A stretch of 64,000 nt of DNA, taken from NCBI GenBank assembly GCA_964019165.1, contig OZ025286.1, forward strand, positions 11,630,188 through 11,694,187, in the 5' to 3' direction. The number at the start of each line of letters is the position of its first letter. Position 1 is the stretch's first letter. Shown here piece after piece: positions 47,008-56,300 of the stretch. The notes beneath the pieces are model-generated. The model did not search any database, was not told the origin of the DNA, and worked only from the letters and a program-made list of their open reading frames with translations. The DNA comes from Mastigias papua. Its lineage: Eukaryota; Cnidaria; Scyphozoa; Rhizostomeae; Mastigiidae. The translations under genes and the position numbers were made by a program.

Positions 47008-47050
47008 CATACTCTGACGAGTGTCGGACGAAAAAAAGCTTTTCAGTATG
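47008..47050 (+). ncRNA. type I hammerhead ribozyme, plus strand, intact core
   Basis: CATACT (47008-47013), CTGACGA (47014-47020), GTGTCGGAC, GAA, AAAA-AGC-TTTT stem III, C47044 as the cleavage base, then AGTATG (47045-47050) closing stem I. All conserved catalytic bases are in place. It is in the 3' terminal repeat of the element. Hammerheads in Penelope terminal repeats are known; stem II here is unusually short. Confidence 0.75.
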
Positions 47051-47093
47051 GTTAAAACATGGTACCGCTTTTTCGTGCTGTATAAAAGTTTAC

Positions 47094-48800
47094 ATATAGA
47101 AGCTACATACTGCAACTCGTACTAAATACTTAGGCTAGTATCATGTTTAATCTTGGGCGAACTTTGGGCAATACAGACCAAGGGATAGCGTACACATTTA
47201 TAGATCTATCAATACCACGATAGACATTAAGGGTATTAAGTAACATACAGACAATACTTTTCGCCCTTGCCACTGTTCTGTCTTGTATGAAGTTGACACA
47301 AGTTTATGGAATGATAACAGAGATTCTACAGTGATGCAGTTTGATGTAGAGTATCTCTGCCTTTAGTTTGCTTGGACTCCGTATTAGAGTATTACAAGTA
47401 GAATCTGACTGTATCCAAAATTGAATAATATTCATGATTTAATAGCCTTGTTAATAATGATTCTGAGATGTCATACATGCGAAAGATTCTTGTACATGAA
47501 CCTATATTATTGATATACATTGGTACATTAAAGAAAGTGCAACATAAAGCATACCTTCCACTTGGAGACACTCGACTGTTTGAGGAAATGATGGTGAACA
47601 TTCGCTATTTATCTGGCGTCCGCGTAATGTCAATAGAGCAGGTGTGCAAATGGAAAATGCTTGTATCGCTTACCGTAGTCACATAATGACATAATACAGT
47701 AGATAATGGATGTAACAGGATACATAAATCATCCGATACATAAATATCGCTTTGTGCACACTATTAACTAAATGGTATTCTGTACTAGAATCGGACATTG
47801 AAAAACATTGGCTCCCTAATTTTCTTCTGCTTATCTCTCGACTTTGTAAATGTTTAGATATTGATATATGCCTCTGCTGGAATATTTGGTGTTCATATTC
47901 AACAGAAAGCAAATTCATGCCAACTTTACTTTAGAACATTCAATGTTACTAAAATTGGGATATATTGTGACTATGTTGTAATGACTTGTTCTTATTGATG
48001 TACATGCGTTACCTCATGTTTTACATCATGGTGTTACATGTTGAATATAGGGGAGAAGAATTTTCACAAAGCCAGGGATGTGATATCCCTCTTGGATTAA
48101 ATGTATTTGACTATAACAGTTTACCAGAAGTATGTATGTGACTTGCCGATTTCGTTGATATCCTTAATATATCTAGCATGAAAAGCGTGTTGGTGAGACC
48201 CCCTTTAATTGACTAAGATTCAACCCACCTTTCAGCCACTTGGATAAAATGGAAGGTGACGATGCAGTTGTATTAGATTGCTGTGATGAGACATAAGTCT
48301 GAAGAAGAAAATATTCAACAGTCCTGTTTGCAATTATATAACGGGGGTCGAGCTTTCTTTAATACATAGACATATGATAAGAAGTCGAATGAAAATGGCA
48401 ATGCTACAAATATTGATGACATTACCTTTACTACCCCCCTCGATAGGTTTCAGTATTAATGCAAACCGAGGAGAAAGTCAATGGTGGAAAGAAGAAGTAA
48501 AAACTCGATTCTTATGTTACAGAGTTGCGATACCTGGTGGCTACATGTGAATTTCAACATTGAGGGCTTCTTTCAGTGTCTGCTTCAGTTTCACATAAAT
48601 TTTAGATTCCCCTGCATATAATAATTATCAAATAACATATAGCAATAAATAGTATGCAATAAAGTTACAACAGACAAGATATAGGAAATTGCCTTTAAAT
48701 ACTTACATGAATAGTAAGTCAATTACTTGCGCTCTGTAATGTAAAAGCAAGAATTTTCTATGAAGCTATACGCTAAACGCTCAACATTTATCTTCATTAT
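47094..48800. other. intergenic DNA without recognised genes
   Basis: AT-rich flank between the Penelope dimer and the Polinton. Small open frames have no recognisable domains. Confidence 0.45.
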
Positions 48801-48809
48801 GATAGTCCA

Positions 48810-48992
<183 letters not shown>

Positions 48993-49020
48993 GTAATATA
49001 TAATGTAAACAAGGAGTATT

Positions 49021-49234
49021 GGGACAAAATACTGGGACACTAATTGGGACACTGGTTGGGACACTAATTGGGACACTGGTTGGGACACTGGTTGGGACAC
49101 TAATTGGGACACTGGTTGGGACATTAATTGGGACACTGGTTGGGACACTGGTTGGAACACTAATTGGGACACTGGTTGGAACACTAATTGGGACACTGGT
49201 TGGAACACTAATTGGGACACTGGTTGGGACAGTG
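49021..49234. repeat. 12/24-bp tandem repeats at the Polinton left end
   Basis: About 18 monomers of GGGACACTGGTT and GGGACACTAATT, partly alternating to give a 24-bp higher-order unit. They lie at the very end of the element, where the terminal inverted repeat should be. The translations across them (Gly-Thr-Leu repeats) are artefacts. Confidence 0.9.
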
Positions 49235-50225
49235 AATTGAGACACAGAATAGAGAATAATAGACTAGTATAAATTGAATGGTTTTAGAGAATATGGTTAT
49301 TGAATGATTGGTGAGTATTGAATGTTAATGAGAGAATGGTATAATAAAAATTGATATTAGAATTGTGTTATAAAATGATTATAAGAAATGGTGTTATTAA
49401 TGATTATAAGAAATGATGGTATAAATTGATTATAAGAAATGGAGTTATAAAATGATTATAAGAAATGGAGTTATAATATAGATATAAGAAATGGTGTTAT
49501 AATATGATTATAAGAAATAGTGTTATAAAATAGATATAAGAAATGGAGTTATAAAATAATTATAAGAGAATGGTGATATTGAATGATTATATGAAATGGA
49601 GTTATAATATAGATATAAGAAATTGAGTTATAAATTGATTATAAGAGAATGGTGATATAATATGATTATAAGAAATGGAGTTATAAAATAATATGATAAA
49701 ATGATTTTATAAAATTGAATTATAAAATGGATTAAAAAGGAGTGGGATAAATAAACTAGAATAAAATATTGATAATAATGTATTGGTTATAATTTTGAAA
49801 AATGGTTAAAATACAATGAAAAATATTAATAGAAATTTTTAAAAAAATCTCTCCTTGTATAATCAAGTATGTTATTTATTGAACATAATTTATGGAACAT
49901 ATTTTATGGATTATTACTAATAAACCATAAAATGGTAATATTAATTCTCCTTATTAAATTGGGGTTACTAAAGGGGTTTATTATTTGGGCATCAATTTTA
50001 ATTTGAAACTCGTTTTACATATTATTTATGGTATTTTAGCTTATTCTCAATGAATAGTTTTATCATTTTGGACCATTTTCGTGCATTTTTGTTTCGCTTG
50101 TGTATATTCGCTAATTATGTGGGCTGGTGTATCACTTGGTGTATTTTGGGGTTATTTACTGATGTGGTGATTTTATTTTTTTGTGTTTTAATTTTTACAT
50201 ATAAAAATATAATTATATATATAAG
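49235..50225. repeat. AT-rich subterminal region with degenerate ~26-bp repeats
   Basis: From about 49320 to 49690 the motif TTATAAGAAATGGAGTTATA recurs about a dozen times with small changes (GAAATGGTGTTAT, GAGAATGGTGATAT). The rest, to the first gene at 50226, is AT-rich with no recognised gene; a hydrophobic open frame at 50050-50253 overlaps the next gene's start and lacks support. Likely subterminal Polinton DNA. Confidence 0.65.
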
Positions 50226-51095
50226 ATGTTTCCTTTTCAAATTAAAAAATTAAGATTCGATGGAAAATGTGTTTCACAAAATGATTACGCTGATTGTTGT
50301 AAAAAAATGAATGCTCATTGTGCAATTGTAAATGGTCATTTAGAATGTTTTAAATATTCACATAAAAATAAATCAGGTGATTATTATTGCGATTTGGCAG
50401 CTGAATATGGTCAAAAGGAATGTTTACAATTTGCTCATGAAAATGGATATCCTTGGAGTGCAGATACGTGTTTTTTGGCGGCTGAAAACGGTGAAATTGA
50501 ATGTTTAAAATATGCTCATGAAAATGGTTGTCCATGGAATGAAGATACTAGTACGAATGCAGCTAGAGTTGGTAATTTAGAATGTTTAAAATATGTTCAT
50601 GAGAATGGTTGTCCATGGAATGAAGATACAACTGCCTTTGCTGCTAAACATGGTCATTTAGAATGTTTAAAATATGCTCACGAAAATGGTTGTCCGTGGG
50701 ATTATTTTACTTGTGCAATTGCTGCTTATAATGGTAATTTAGAATGTTTAAAATATGCACATGAAAACGGTTGTGAATGGGATAAATATACTTGTGCTAA
50801 TGCTGCTGAAAATGGTGTATTAGAATGTTTAAAATATGCTCATGAAAATGGATGCCCATGGGATGAATTAACATGTGTAAGAGCTGCTGGTAATGGTAAA
50901 TTAGTCTGTTTAAAATATGCTCATGAAAATGGTTGTCCATGGGGTATTGGTACATGTAGTATGGCTGCTGAAAATGGTTATATATGTTGTTTGAAATATG
51001 CTCATGATAATGGTTGTCCATGGGATAAAGATGTTTTTGATGTAGCTGAAAATAATGCAAATGTTGATTGCATGGAATATTATATTGAGAATTAA
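50226..51095 (+). CDS. ankyrin-like repeat protein (giant-virus style)
   Basis: This 289-residue protein is almost entirely made of about ten 26-28-residue repeats with the consensus ECLKYAHENGCPW followed by a T-C-x-x-AA-x-N-G turn. It belongs to the ankyrin-related repeats common in giant viruses, algae and oomycetes. Ankyrin-type solenoids mediate protein-protein contacts; the partner here is unknown. The first repeat is degenerate (HLECFKYSHKN) and the last decays (VDCMEYYIEN). The start ATG follows ATTATATATATAAG, the same type of signal seen before the other element genes, which argues that it is a genuine element gene. It is the first gene inside the left end. Confidence 0.8.
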   Translation: MFPFQIKKLRFDGKCVSQNDYADCCKKMNAHCAIVNGHLECFKYSHKNKSGDYYCDLAAEYGQKECLQFAHENGYPWSADTCFLAAENGEIECLKYAHENGCPWNEDTSTNAARVGNLECLKYVHENGCPWNEDTTAFAAKHGHLECLKYAHENGCPWDYFTCAIAAYNGNLECLKYAHENGCEWDKYTCANAAENGVLECLKYAHENGCPWDELTCVRAAGNGKLVCLKYAHENGCPWGIGTCSMAAENGYICCLKYAHDNGCPWDKDVFDVAENNANVDCMEYYIEN

Positions 51096-51118
51096 TCTAA
51101 TATAAAATATATAAAAAA

Positions 51119-51757
51119 ATGAAGATACCAAATTTAGATATGAAAAAAATTGATGATAATGATTCATATGTTTTAAAATGGCCATTTAGAATGATTATTG
51201 TAGGTGATAGTAGTCGAGGTAAGACAAATTTGGTTATGTATATGATTTTGAGTGCAAAATTTTTTAAACCTGATATTATTTATTATTATGGTCGAAATAT
51301 TGAACAGGATAAAATAAAATATATTAAAAGTATCAGTGATAAACTAAAATCACAAATTGGATATGATTTTATGTTATTAGAAAATGATCCAAACAACATC
51401 CCATACGCTGATTGTTATGATAATGATTCTAAAAAATTGGTTATTTTTGATGATTTAATGACTGTTTCAAAAAATGTCTTAAAACGTATTGTAGATCATT
51501 ATATCTTTGGTAGACAGAAAAATATTTCTTGTATATTTTTAGCTCAATCATATATAGAAATTGATCAGACAATTCGTTTAAATTCTAATTATATGGTTAT
51601 TTATGAACCAAAAACAAGGAGATGTAAAAATATGGTATTGATTGAAAATAACATTGAAGATAAAGAATTGTTTAAAAAAATCAATGGTAAATATGATTTC
51701 CTTTTTATCGATAAGATTAATGATAAATATTATAAAAATATTGATGAAGAAATATAA
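51119..51757 (+). CDS. FtsK/HerA-type genome-packaging ATPase (A32-like)
   Basis: This 212-residue P-loop protein would power DNA packaging into the capsid. Walker A is GDSSRGKT (residues 29-36) in the context WPFRMIIVGDSSRGKTNLVMYM. Walker B is KLVIFDDLM (Asp111-Asp112). A sensor-like stretch, FLAQSYIEID, follows at about residue 139 and the usual RQKNIS turn precedes it. Length fits Polinton ATPases (200-250 residues). The start is 23 bp after the ankyrin gene stop and follows ATATATAAAAAA. Confidence 0.88.
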   Translation: MKIPNLDMKKIDDNDSYVLKWPFRMIIVGDSSRGKTNLVMYMILSAKFFKPDIIYYYGRNIEQDKIKYIKSISDKLKSQIGYDFMLLENDPNNIPYADCYDNDSKKLVIFDDLMTVSKNVLKRIVDHYIFGRQKNISCIFLAQSYIEIDQTIRLNSNYMVIYEPKTRRCKNMVLIENNIEDKELFKKINGKYDFLFIDKINDKYYKNIDEEI

Positions 51758-51772
51758 TTATATATATATATA

Positions 51773-51928
51773 ATGAGTAATCATAATTATTGTGTTAAAT
51801 GTCGAAAAAAGACACCTTCAATTAAAGACAGTGAAAAAAAAGTAATTACAAAAAATAAAAAAAATGGTATTGAATCGAGATGTACTATTTGTAACAGCAA
51901 AAAATTCACTTTTATTAAACAAATATAA
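51773..51928 (+). CDS. small zinc-ribbon protein, 51 aa (DUF5679-like)
   Basis: A compact ORF fills the 181-bp gap before the integrase. It encodes YCVKCRKKT near the start and CTICNSKKFTFIKQ at the end: two CxxC pairs (Cys7, Cys10, Cys37, Cys40) that should hold one zinc. The pattern YCVKCK-KT...C-CxxK matches the small DUF5679-type ribbons of large DNA viruses. The stop is 10 bp before the integrase ATG, and the start follows a TATATATATATA run. The next gene begins with a homologous ribbon, so one derives from the other by duplication. Confidence 0.75.
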   Translation: MSNHNYCVKCRKKTPSIKDSEKKVITKNKKNGIESRCTICNSKKFTFIKQI

Positions 51929-51938
51929 GATATTATAT

Positions 51939-53297
51939 ATGCAGATTTACTGTTTAAAATGTAAAATGAAAACTAATACTGATAATATAGAACAAATTAC
52001 CAGAAATAAAAGACAGTGTGTTGTAGGAAATTGCAAAATATGCGATTCAAAAAAAAACATGTTTATAAAAAATGGTACAGGTTTAGATATTCATAAAATG
52101 ATTGGAAAATTACCTAGACCATCGAAGGGTTTTGTAGCACCTGGATACCGTTATTTAGGGCCATATAATCCATTGAATAAACAAATAAGTTATAATAAAG
52201 ACACTGGTGAAATATATAAAATTAATGAATCTCCAAAGAATAAATTAGACGAAATTGCAATGCATCATGATATTTGCTATTCTGTAAATCCCAAAAATAA
52301 ACATATGTGTGATAAAAAAATGATTGAAAATATTGATGCGATGGAAAATAAGAATTTAATGGCAAAAATTACAAGAGGTATAATTAATACGAAACAACAG
52401 CTTGGTCTAGGTCAAAAAAGGGGTCAAAAAAAAAACGACACGAAGATAGACATAAATGATGATCGAAAACAATACGCGAATGAGATGCATAAAAGAATAA
52501 TAAAGAAATTTAAACGAAGATATATTTATTCTCCAGGTATTGATGTTATTTGGACAACAGATTTAATTTTAATTCCAAAATATTCAAAACAAAATAATGG
52601 ATATAAATATATCCTCACAATTTTGGATGTTTTTAGTAAATTTGCTTGGGTAGCTGTAACAAAAAAGAAAGATAAAAAAACTATAGCTAATGCATTTGAA
52701 AATATTTTAAAAAAAGGCAGAGTGCCACGAAAAATCTGGAGCGATGGGGGCGGTGAATACGATAACCATTTTTTTCGATCTATGTTAAAAAAATATAATA
52801 TTCAGTCATATAGAACTGACTCAGAATTAAAAGCCATTATGGCTGAACGGTTTAATCAAACTTTAATGAATAAAATTGTAAAAATGTTCACTGAACGCGA
52901 TAACCATATATATATTGATGATATTGAAAGAATTGTTAATGAATATAATAATACTTATCATTCGAGTATTAAGATGACGCCTATTGAGGCCTCAAAAGAA
53001 GAAAATGAAGGTATTGTATATTATAATTTATATAACAAAAGACGTCGTGAAATGTTGAAACAAAATATAAAACCGAAGTTTAAAGTTGGTGATATTGTAA
53101 GAATATATAAATTTAAAAAAATTTTTGAGAAAGGATATGATCCAAAATGGAGTAATGAATTATTTATTATTTATAAAGATAATGGGACAATACCGAATAC
53201 ATACAAGGTTAAAAGTATTGAAAAAAAGAATGATCGTTATGAATATATAAAAGGTAATTTTTATGAACAAGAATTACAAAAAACAAAAATGGTTTAA
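51939..53297 (+). CDS. zinc ribbon / phospholipase A2-like / retroviral integrase fusion
   Basis: Three modules make 452 residues. Residues 1-45: a zinc ribbon (CLKC at 5-8, CKIC at 32-35). Residues 55-115: a parvovirus VP1-like PLA2 domain, with a calcium-loop-like YRYLGPYNPL and the catalytic His-Asp in MHHDICY (His110-Asp111). Residues about 200-330: an rve integrase core, WTTDL (Asp208), IWSDGGGEYDN (Asp269) and AERFNQ (Glu303), a D,D33E triad. The C-terminal KFKVGDIVRIYK segment is the usual SH3/chromo-like DNA-binding tail. Start chosen at 51939, because the upstream 25 codons overlap the small zinc-ribbon gene and the TATATATG signal lies here. Integrase would insert the element; PLA2 could breach membranes during entry. 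Confidence 0.88.
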   Translation: MQIYCLKCKMKTNTDNIEQITRNKRQCVVGNCKICDSKKNMFIKNGTGLDIHKMIGKLPRPSKGFVAPGYRYLGPYNPLNKQISYNKDTGEIYKINESPKNKLDEIAMHHDICYSVNPKNKHMCDKKMIENIDAMENKNLMAKITRGIINTKQQLGLGQKRGQKKNDTKIDINDDRKQYANEMHKRIIKKFKRRYIYSPGIDVIWTTDLILIPKYSKQNNGYKYILTILDVFSKFAWVAVTKKKDKKTIANAFENILKKGRVPRKIWSDGGGEYDNHFFRSMLKKYNIQSYRTDSELKAIMAERFNQTLMNKIVKMFTERDNHIYIDDIERIVNEYNNTYHSSIKMTPIEASKEENEGIVYYNLYNKRRREMLKQNIKPKFKVGDIVRIYKFKKIFEKGYDPKWSNELFIIYKDNGTIPNTYKVKSIEKKNDRYEYIKGNFYEQELQKTKMV

Positions 53298-53324
53298 AGA
53301 TTTTTTTTATATTTGTATATTATA

Positions 53325-56300
53325 ATGACGAACAAAAAAATTGAAAAAATTATTAAAACATATAAGAGTATTTTAATTGATAATAATAATGTAAATAAAG
53401 ATAATATAATTTTTTTTGCACGACGAACTATAGAAAATTATAATAAAAAAAATTATAATAAATATGAACAGAAAATTTTAGATTCACTTATTGATTATTA
53501 TGCCAAACCAACACGAAAAAAAGAAAATATTGTTAATTCATCAATATTAGATTATTATCAATCATTAAATAATAAACAAGAACTAGTGCAACAAGAACCA
53601 GTGCAAGAACAAGAACCAGTGCAAGAACAAGTGCGAGAACAAGTGCAAGAACAAGAACCAGATAATTTCAATGGAATAAAAAAAAATAAAAGTGCTATGA
53701 AGAGGACATTAAATTTATATGATATTCCATTAAAACCAATGGATGATAAAAAATTACATCCAATGGAGGATGATCAATTAAATTACTCCCGTGAAATAAA
53801 AAGACAATTTTTATTAAAAAAATTACGTGAAATAGGTCAGTTTAAATGTAATTCTATTATGGGGTCAGAGTTAAGAAATGTAAAAAATCCAGACAAACGA
53901 TTAAATCCATACTTTCAAACTAAATATCACATTATACGGAACGAAAACGACATTCAAGATTATCTAGATTCGAGTGAAAAAGACATCATAAATCGAGTTG
54001 GAAAATTTATGAAAAAAACCGATCAAAAAATAAGTTTTAATAATTCAAAAAAAATTAATAAGAAAAAAAGTGTATTTCAATCAGAAGACGAGGATGATTA
54101 TGCATTTAATAATCAAGAATCTATGAAAAAGAAAAAAAAAAAGAAATTAAGCGTGTTCCAATCCGAAGATGAAGAAGATGACGAGGACACACAGGATAAA
54201 ATTGAAGAATCTGATTTAATTAAAAATTTAGCAGAAACAGAAGGTCAGGGATATTATGCTGACGAGGGTGATATTGGTGATATTGAAGTGACTATTTATT
54301 CATCAAGTGGGTGTCAAAGTGAACAAATAAACATTGTACCTATAACCAACGTTTTTGCAAACGGTTATATTGAATTACCAGAAAAAATTAAAAATACAAA
54401 ATCGTGTGTAAATATAAAAAACCAAGATGATAAGTGTTTTCTATGGTGTCATCTTTTGCATTTACGATATAAATTAAATGAAAATAAAAAAATTGAACAC
54501 CCAGAGCGATTATTTGGGCAAAAAGGATATATATATAATAATAAAATATTACATGTAGATTATGATGGAATAAAATTTCCGATTGCATATAATAACGTAG
54601 ATGTGTTAAGAGATGTCGAAAATAGGAATAAGATTTCAATAAATATTTTTGAATATAAACAAGATAAAAAAAATGATATTATACCATATTATCATAGTAA
54701 AAATACATTTGAAGATACACTGAATTTATTACTTATAAGTGATGCAGAAGAGCAAAAATATCACTATGTATATATTCGTAATTTGAATAGATTGTTATCG
54801 TCATCATCTACATCACATGATACGAAATTCTGTGAAAAATGTTTAAAGCAATTTTCAAGTCAAAAAGCATTTGATAGTGAACGGCATAAATGTAATTTTA
54901 AAAACAACGTTGATTTGCCTCCTAATATGTGCTTAAAAGATGGAAAATTATTAAAATGCCCAAAAGACAGTTATATTAAGGAGTATAATATTAAACACAA
55001 TCAAGTATTGCCATGGATTATGTATTGCGATTTCGAAAGTATTCTTGTCCCCATAAATGATCCAAAATATAATGACAAATACGAACATAAATTAAGTTCT
55101 TATTGTTTTCAGTTAGTTTGTAAGGAACGGCCTAAATTTAACAAATTTAAAATTTACAGAGGAAAAAATGAAAAAGATCCAGTTATAGATCATTTTTTTA
55201 ATGATATAAAAGATATATTAATTCATATTCAACTGTGTAAAAAGAAATATTATTCATTACCAGTCTTAGATAATATACAACAAAAAAAACATGATAAAGC
55301 AACACACTGTGAATATTGTGAAATTGAATTTGATGATAAAGATCATAAAAAGTGCGCCCATCATAATCATATAAATGGCTCATTTCTAGGCAGCGCATGT
55401 TTAACTTGTAATTCAAAAATGAAAGTAAATAATTGCCTTCATATAGTCTTTCATTATTTAAAAGGCTATGACTCGAACTATATTTTGTCACGTATGTCAA
55501 AACATTTTGAAGGACAAAATATAAATTTAATTGGTAGAAATACAAGCAATGTTTTTCATATGAATATTAACAATTATATCAAGATAATTGATAGTTATGA
55601 ATATATTACATGTAAGTTGGAATCATTGAGTAAGAATTTAGATATGAAAAATATTAAATATACACGAAATTTAATTGAGAAATATAATTTAACACATGAG
55701 TTTATTCAAAAAGATATATTTCCTTATAGATATATAAATTCATTTGAACATTATAATAATAAAAAATTTCCAAATATTTCATATTTTAATACTGATGAAA
55801 TAACATACAAAAAATATAAAGATTTCTATTATCAAAATTTTAAAAATTTGGGTTCTTTTTCTGATTATTATTTAATGAAAGACACACTTATCTTAACAGA
55901 TATAATGGAAAATTACCGAGACATGTTTATAAAACGATATAAAACAGAATTGTTCAGTCATTATACAATTAATAGCCTCACATTCGAATTGTTTAAAAAA
56001 TATAATCCAGTAAAAATAAAAATAATCGATGATTACAGTATGTACGAATCTTTTCAAAAAATGCTCGTTGGGGGGTTATGTGGTTGCGGATCTACACGAT
56101 ATGCAAAAGCTAATAATAAATACTTGAAAAATTATAATCCAAATGAAGAAACAAGTTATATTATGCATTACGATATAAACAGTATGTATGCCCATATTAT
56201 GAGAAAATATAAATTGCCGTATGATGGTTTTGAATATTTAAGTAACATTGAGATAAAAAATTTTAATATTTGGGATTATGATGAAAATTCAGAATTCGGA

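Larger units (their letters stand above)
43522..47080 (+). mobile_element. Penelope-like element, tandem dimer with 13-bp target duplication
   Basis: The whole 3.56-kb insertion is flanked by the direct repeat TATAAAAGTTTAC (43509-43521 and 47081-47093). It starts with an inverted terminal repeat. Then comes a 5'-truncated unit with only the endonuclease end (43650-44416), followed by a full unit (about 44417-47080). The last ~725 bp of both units are nearly identical, which is the tandem arrangement with a shared pseudo-LTR known for Penelope elements. Near identity and an almost intact reading frame argue for recent insertion. Confidence 0.9.

Noticed and set aside
50050..50253. Hydrophobic 67-aa frame just before the ankyrin-like gene
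   Set aside because: It overlaps the next start, lacks the TATATA-type signal, and is expected by chance in T-rich DNA.
51864..51938. Upstream 25-codon extension of the integrase frame
   Set aside because: It overlaps the 51-aa zinc-ribbon gene, and the ATG at 51939 has the usual start signal and begins exactly at the ribbon.
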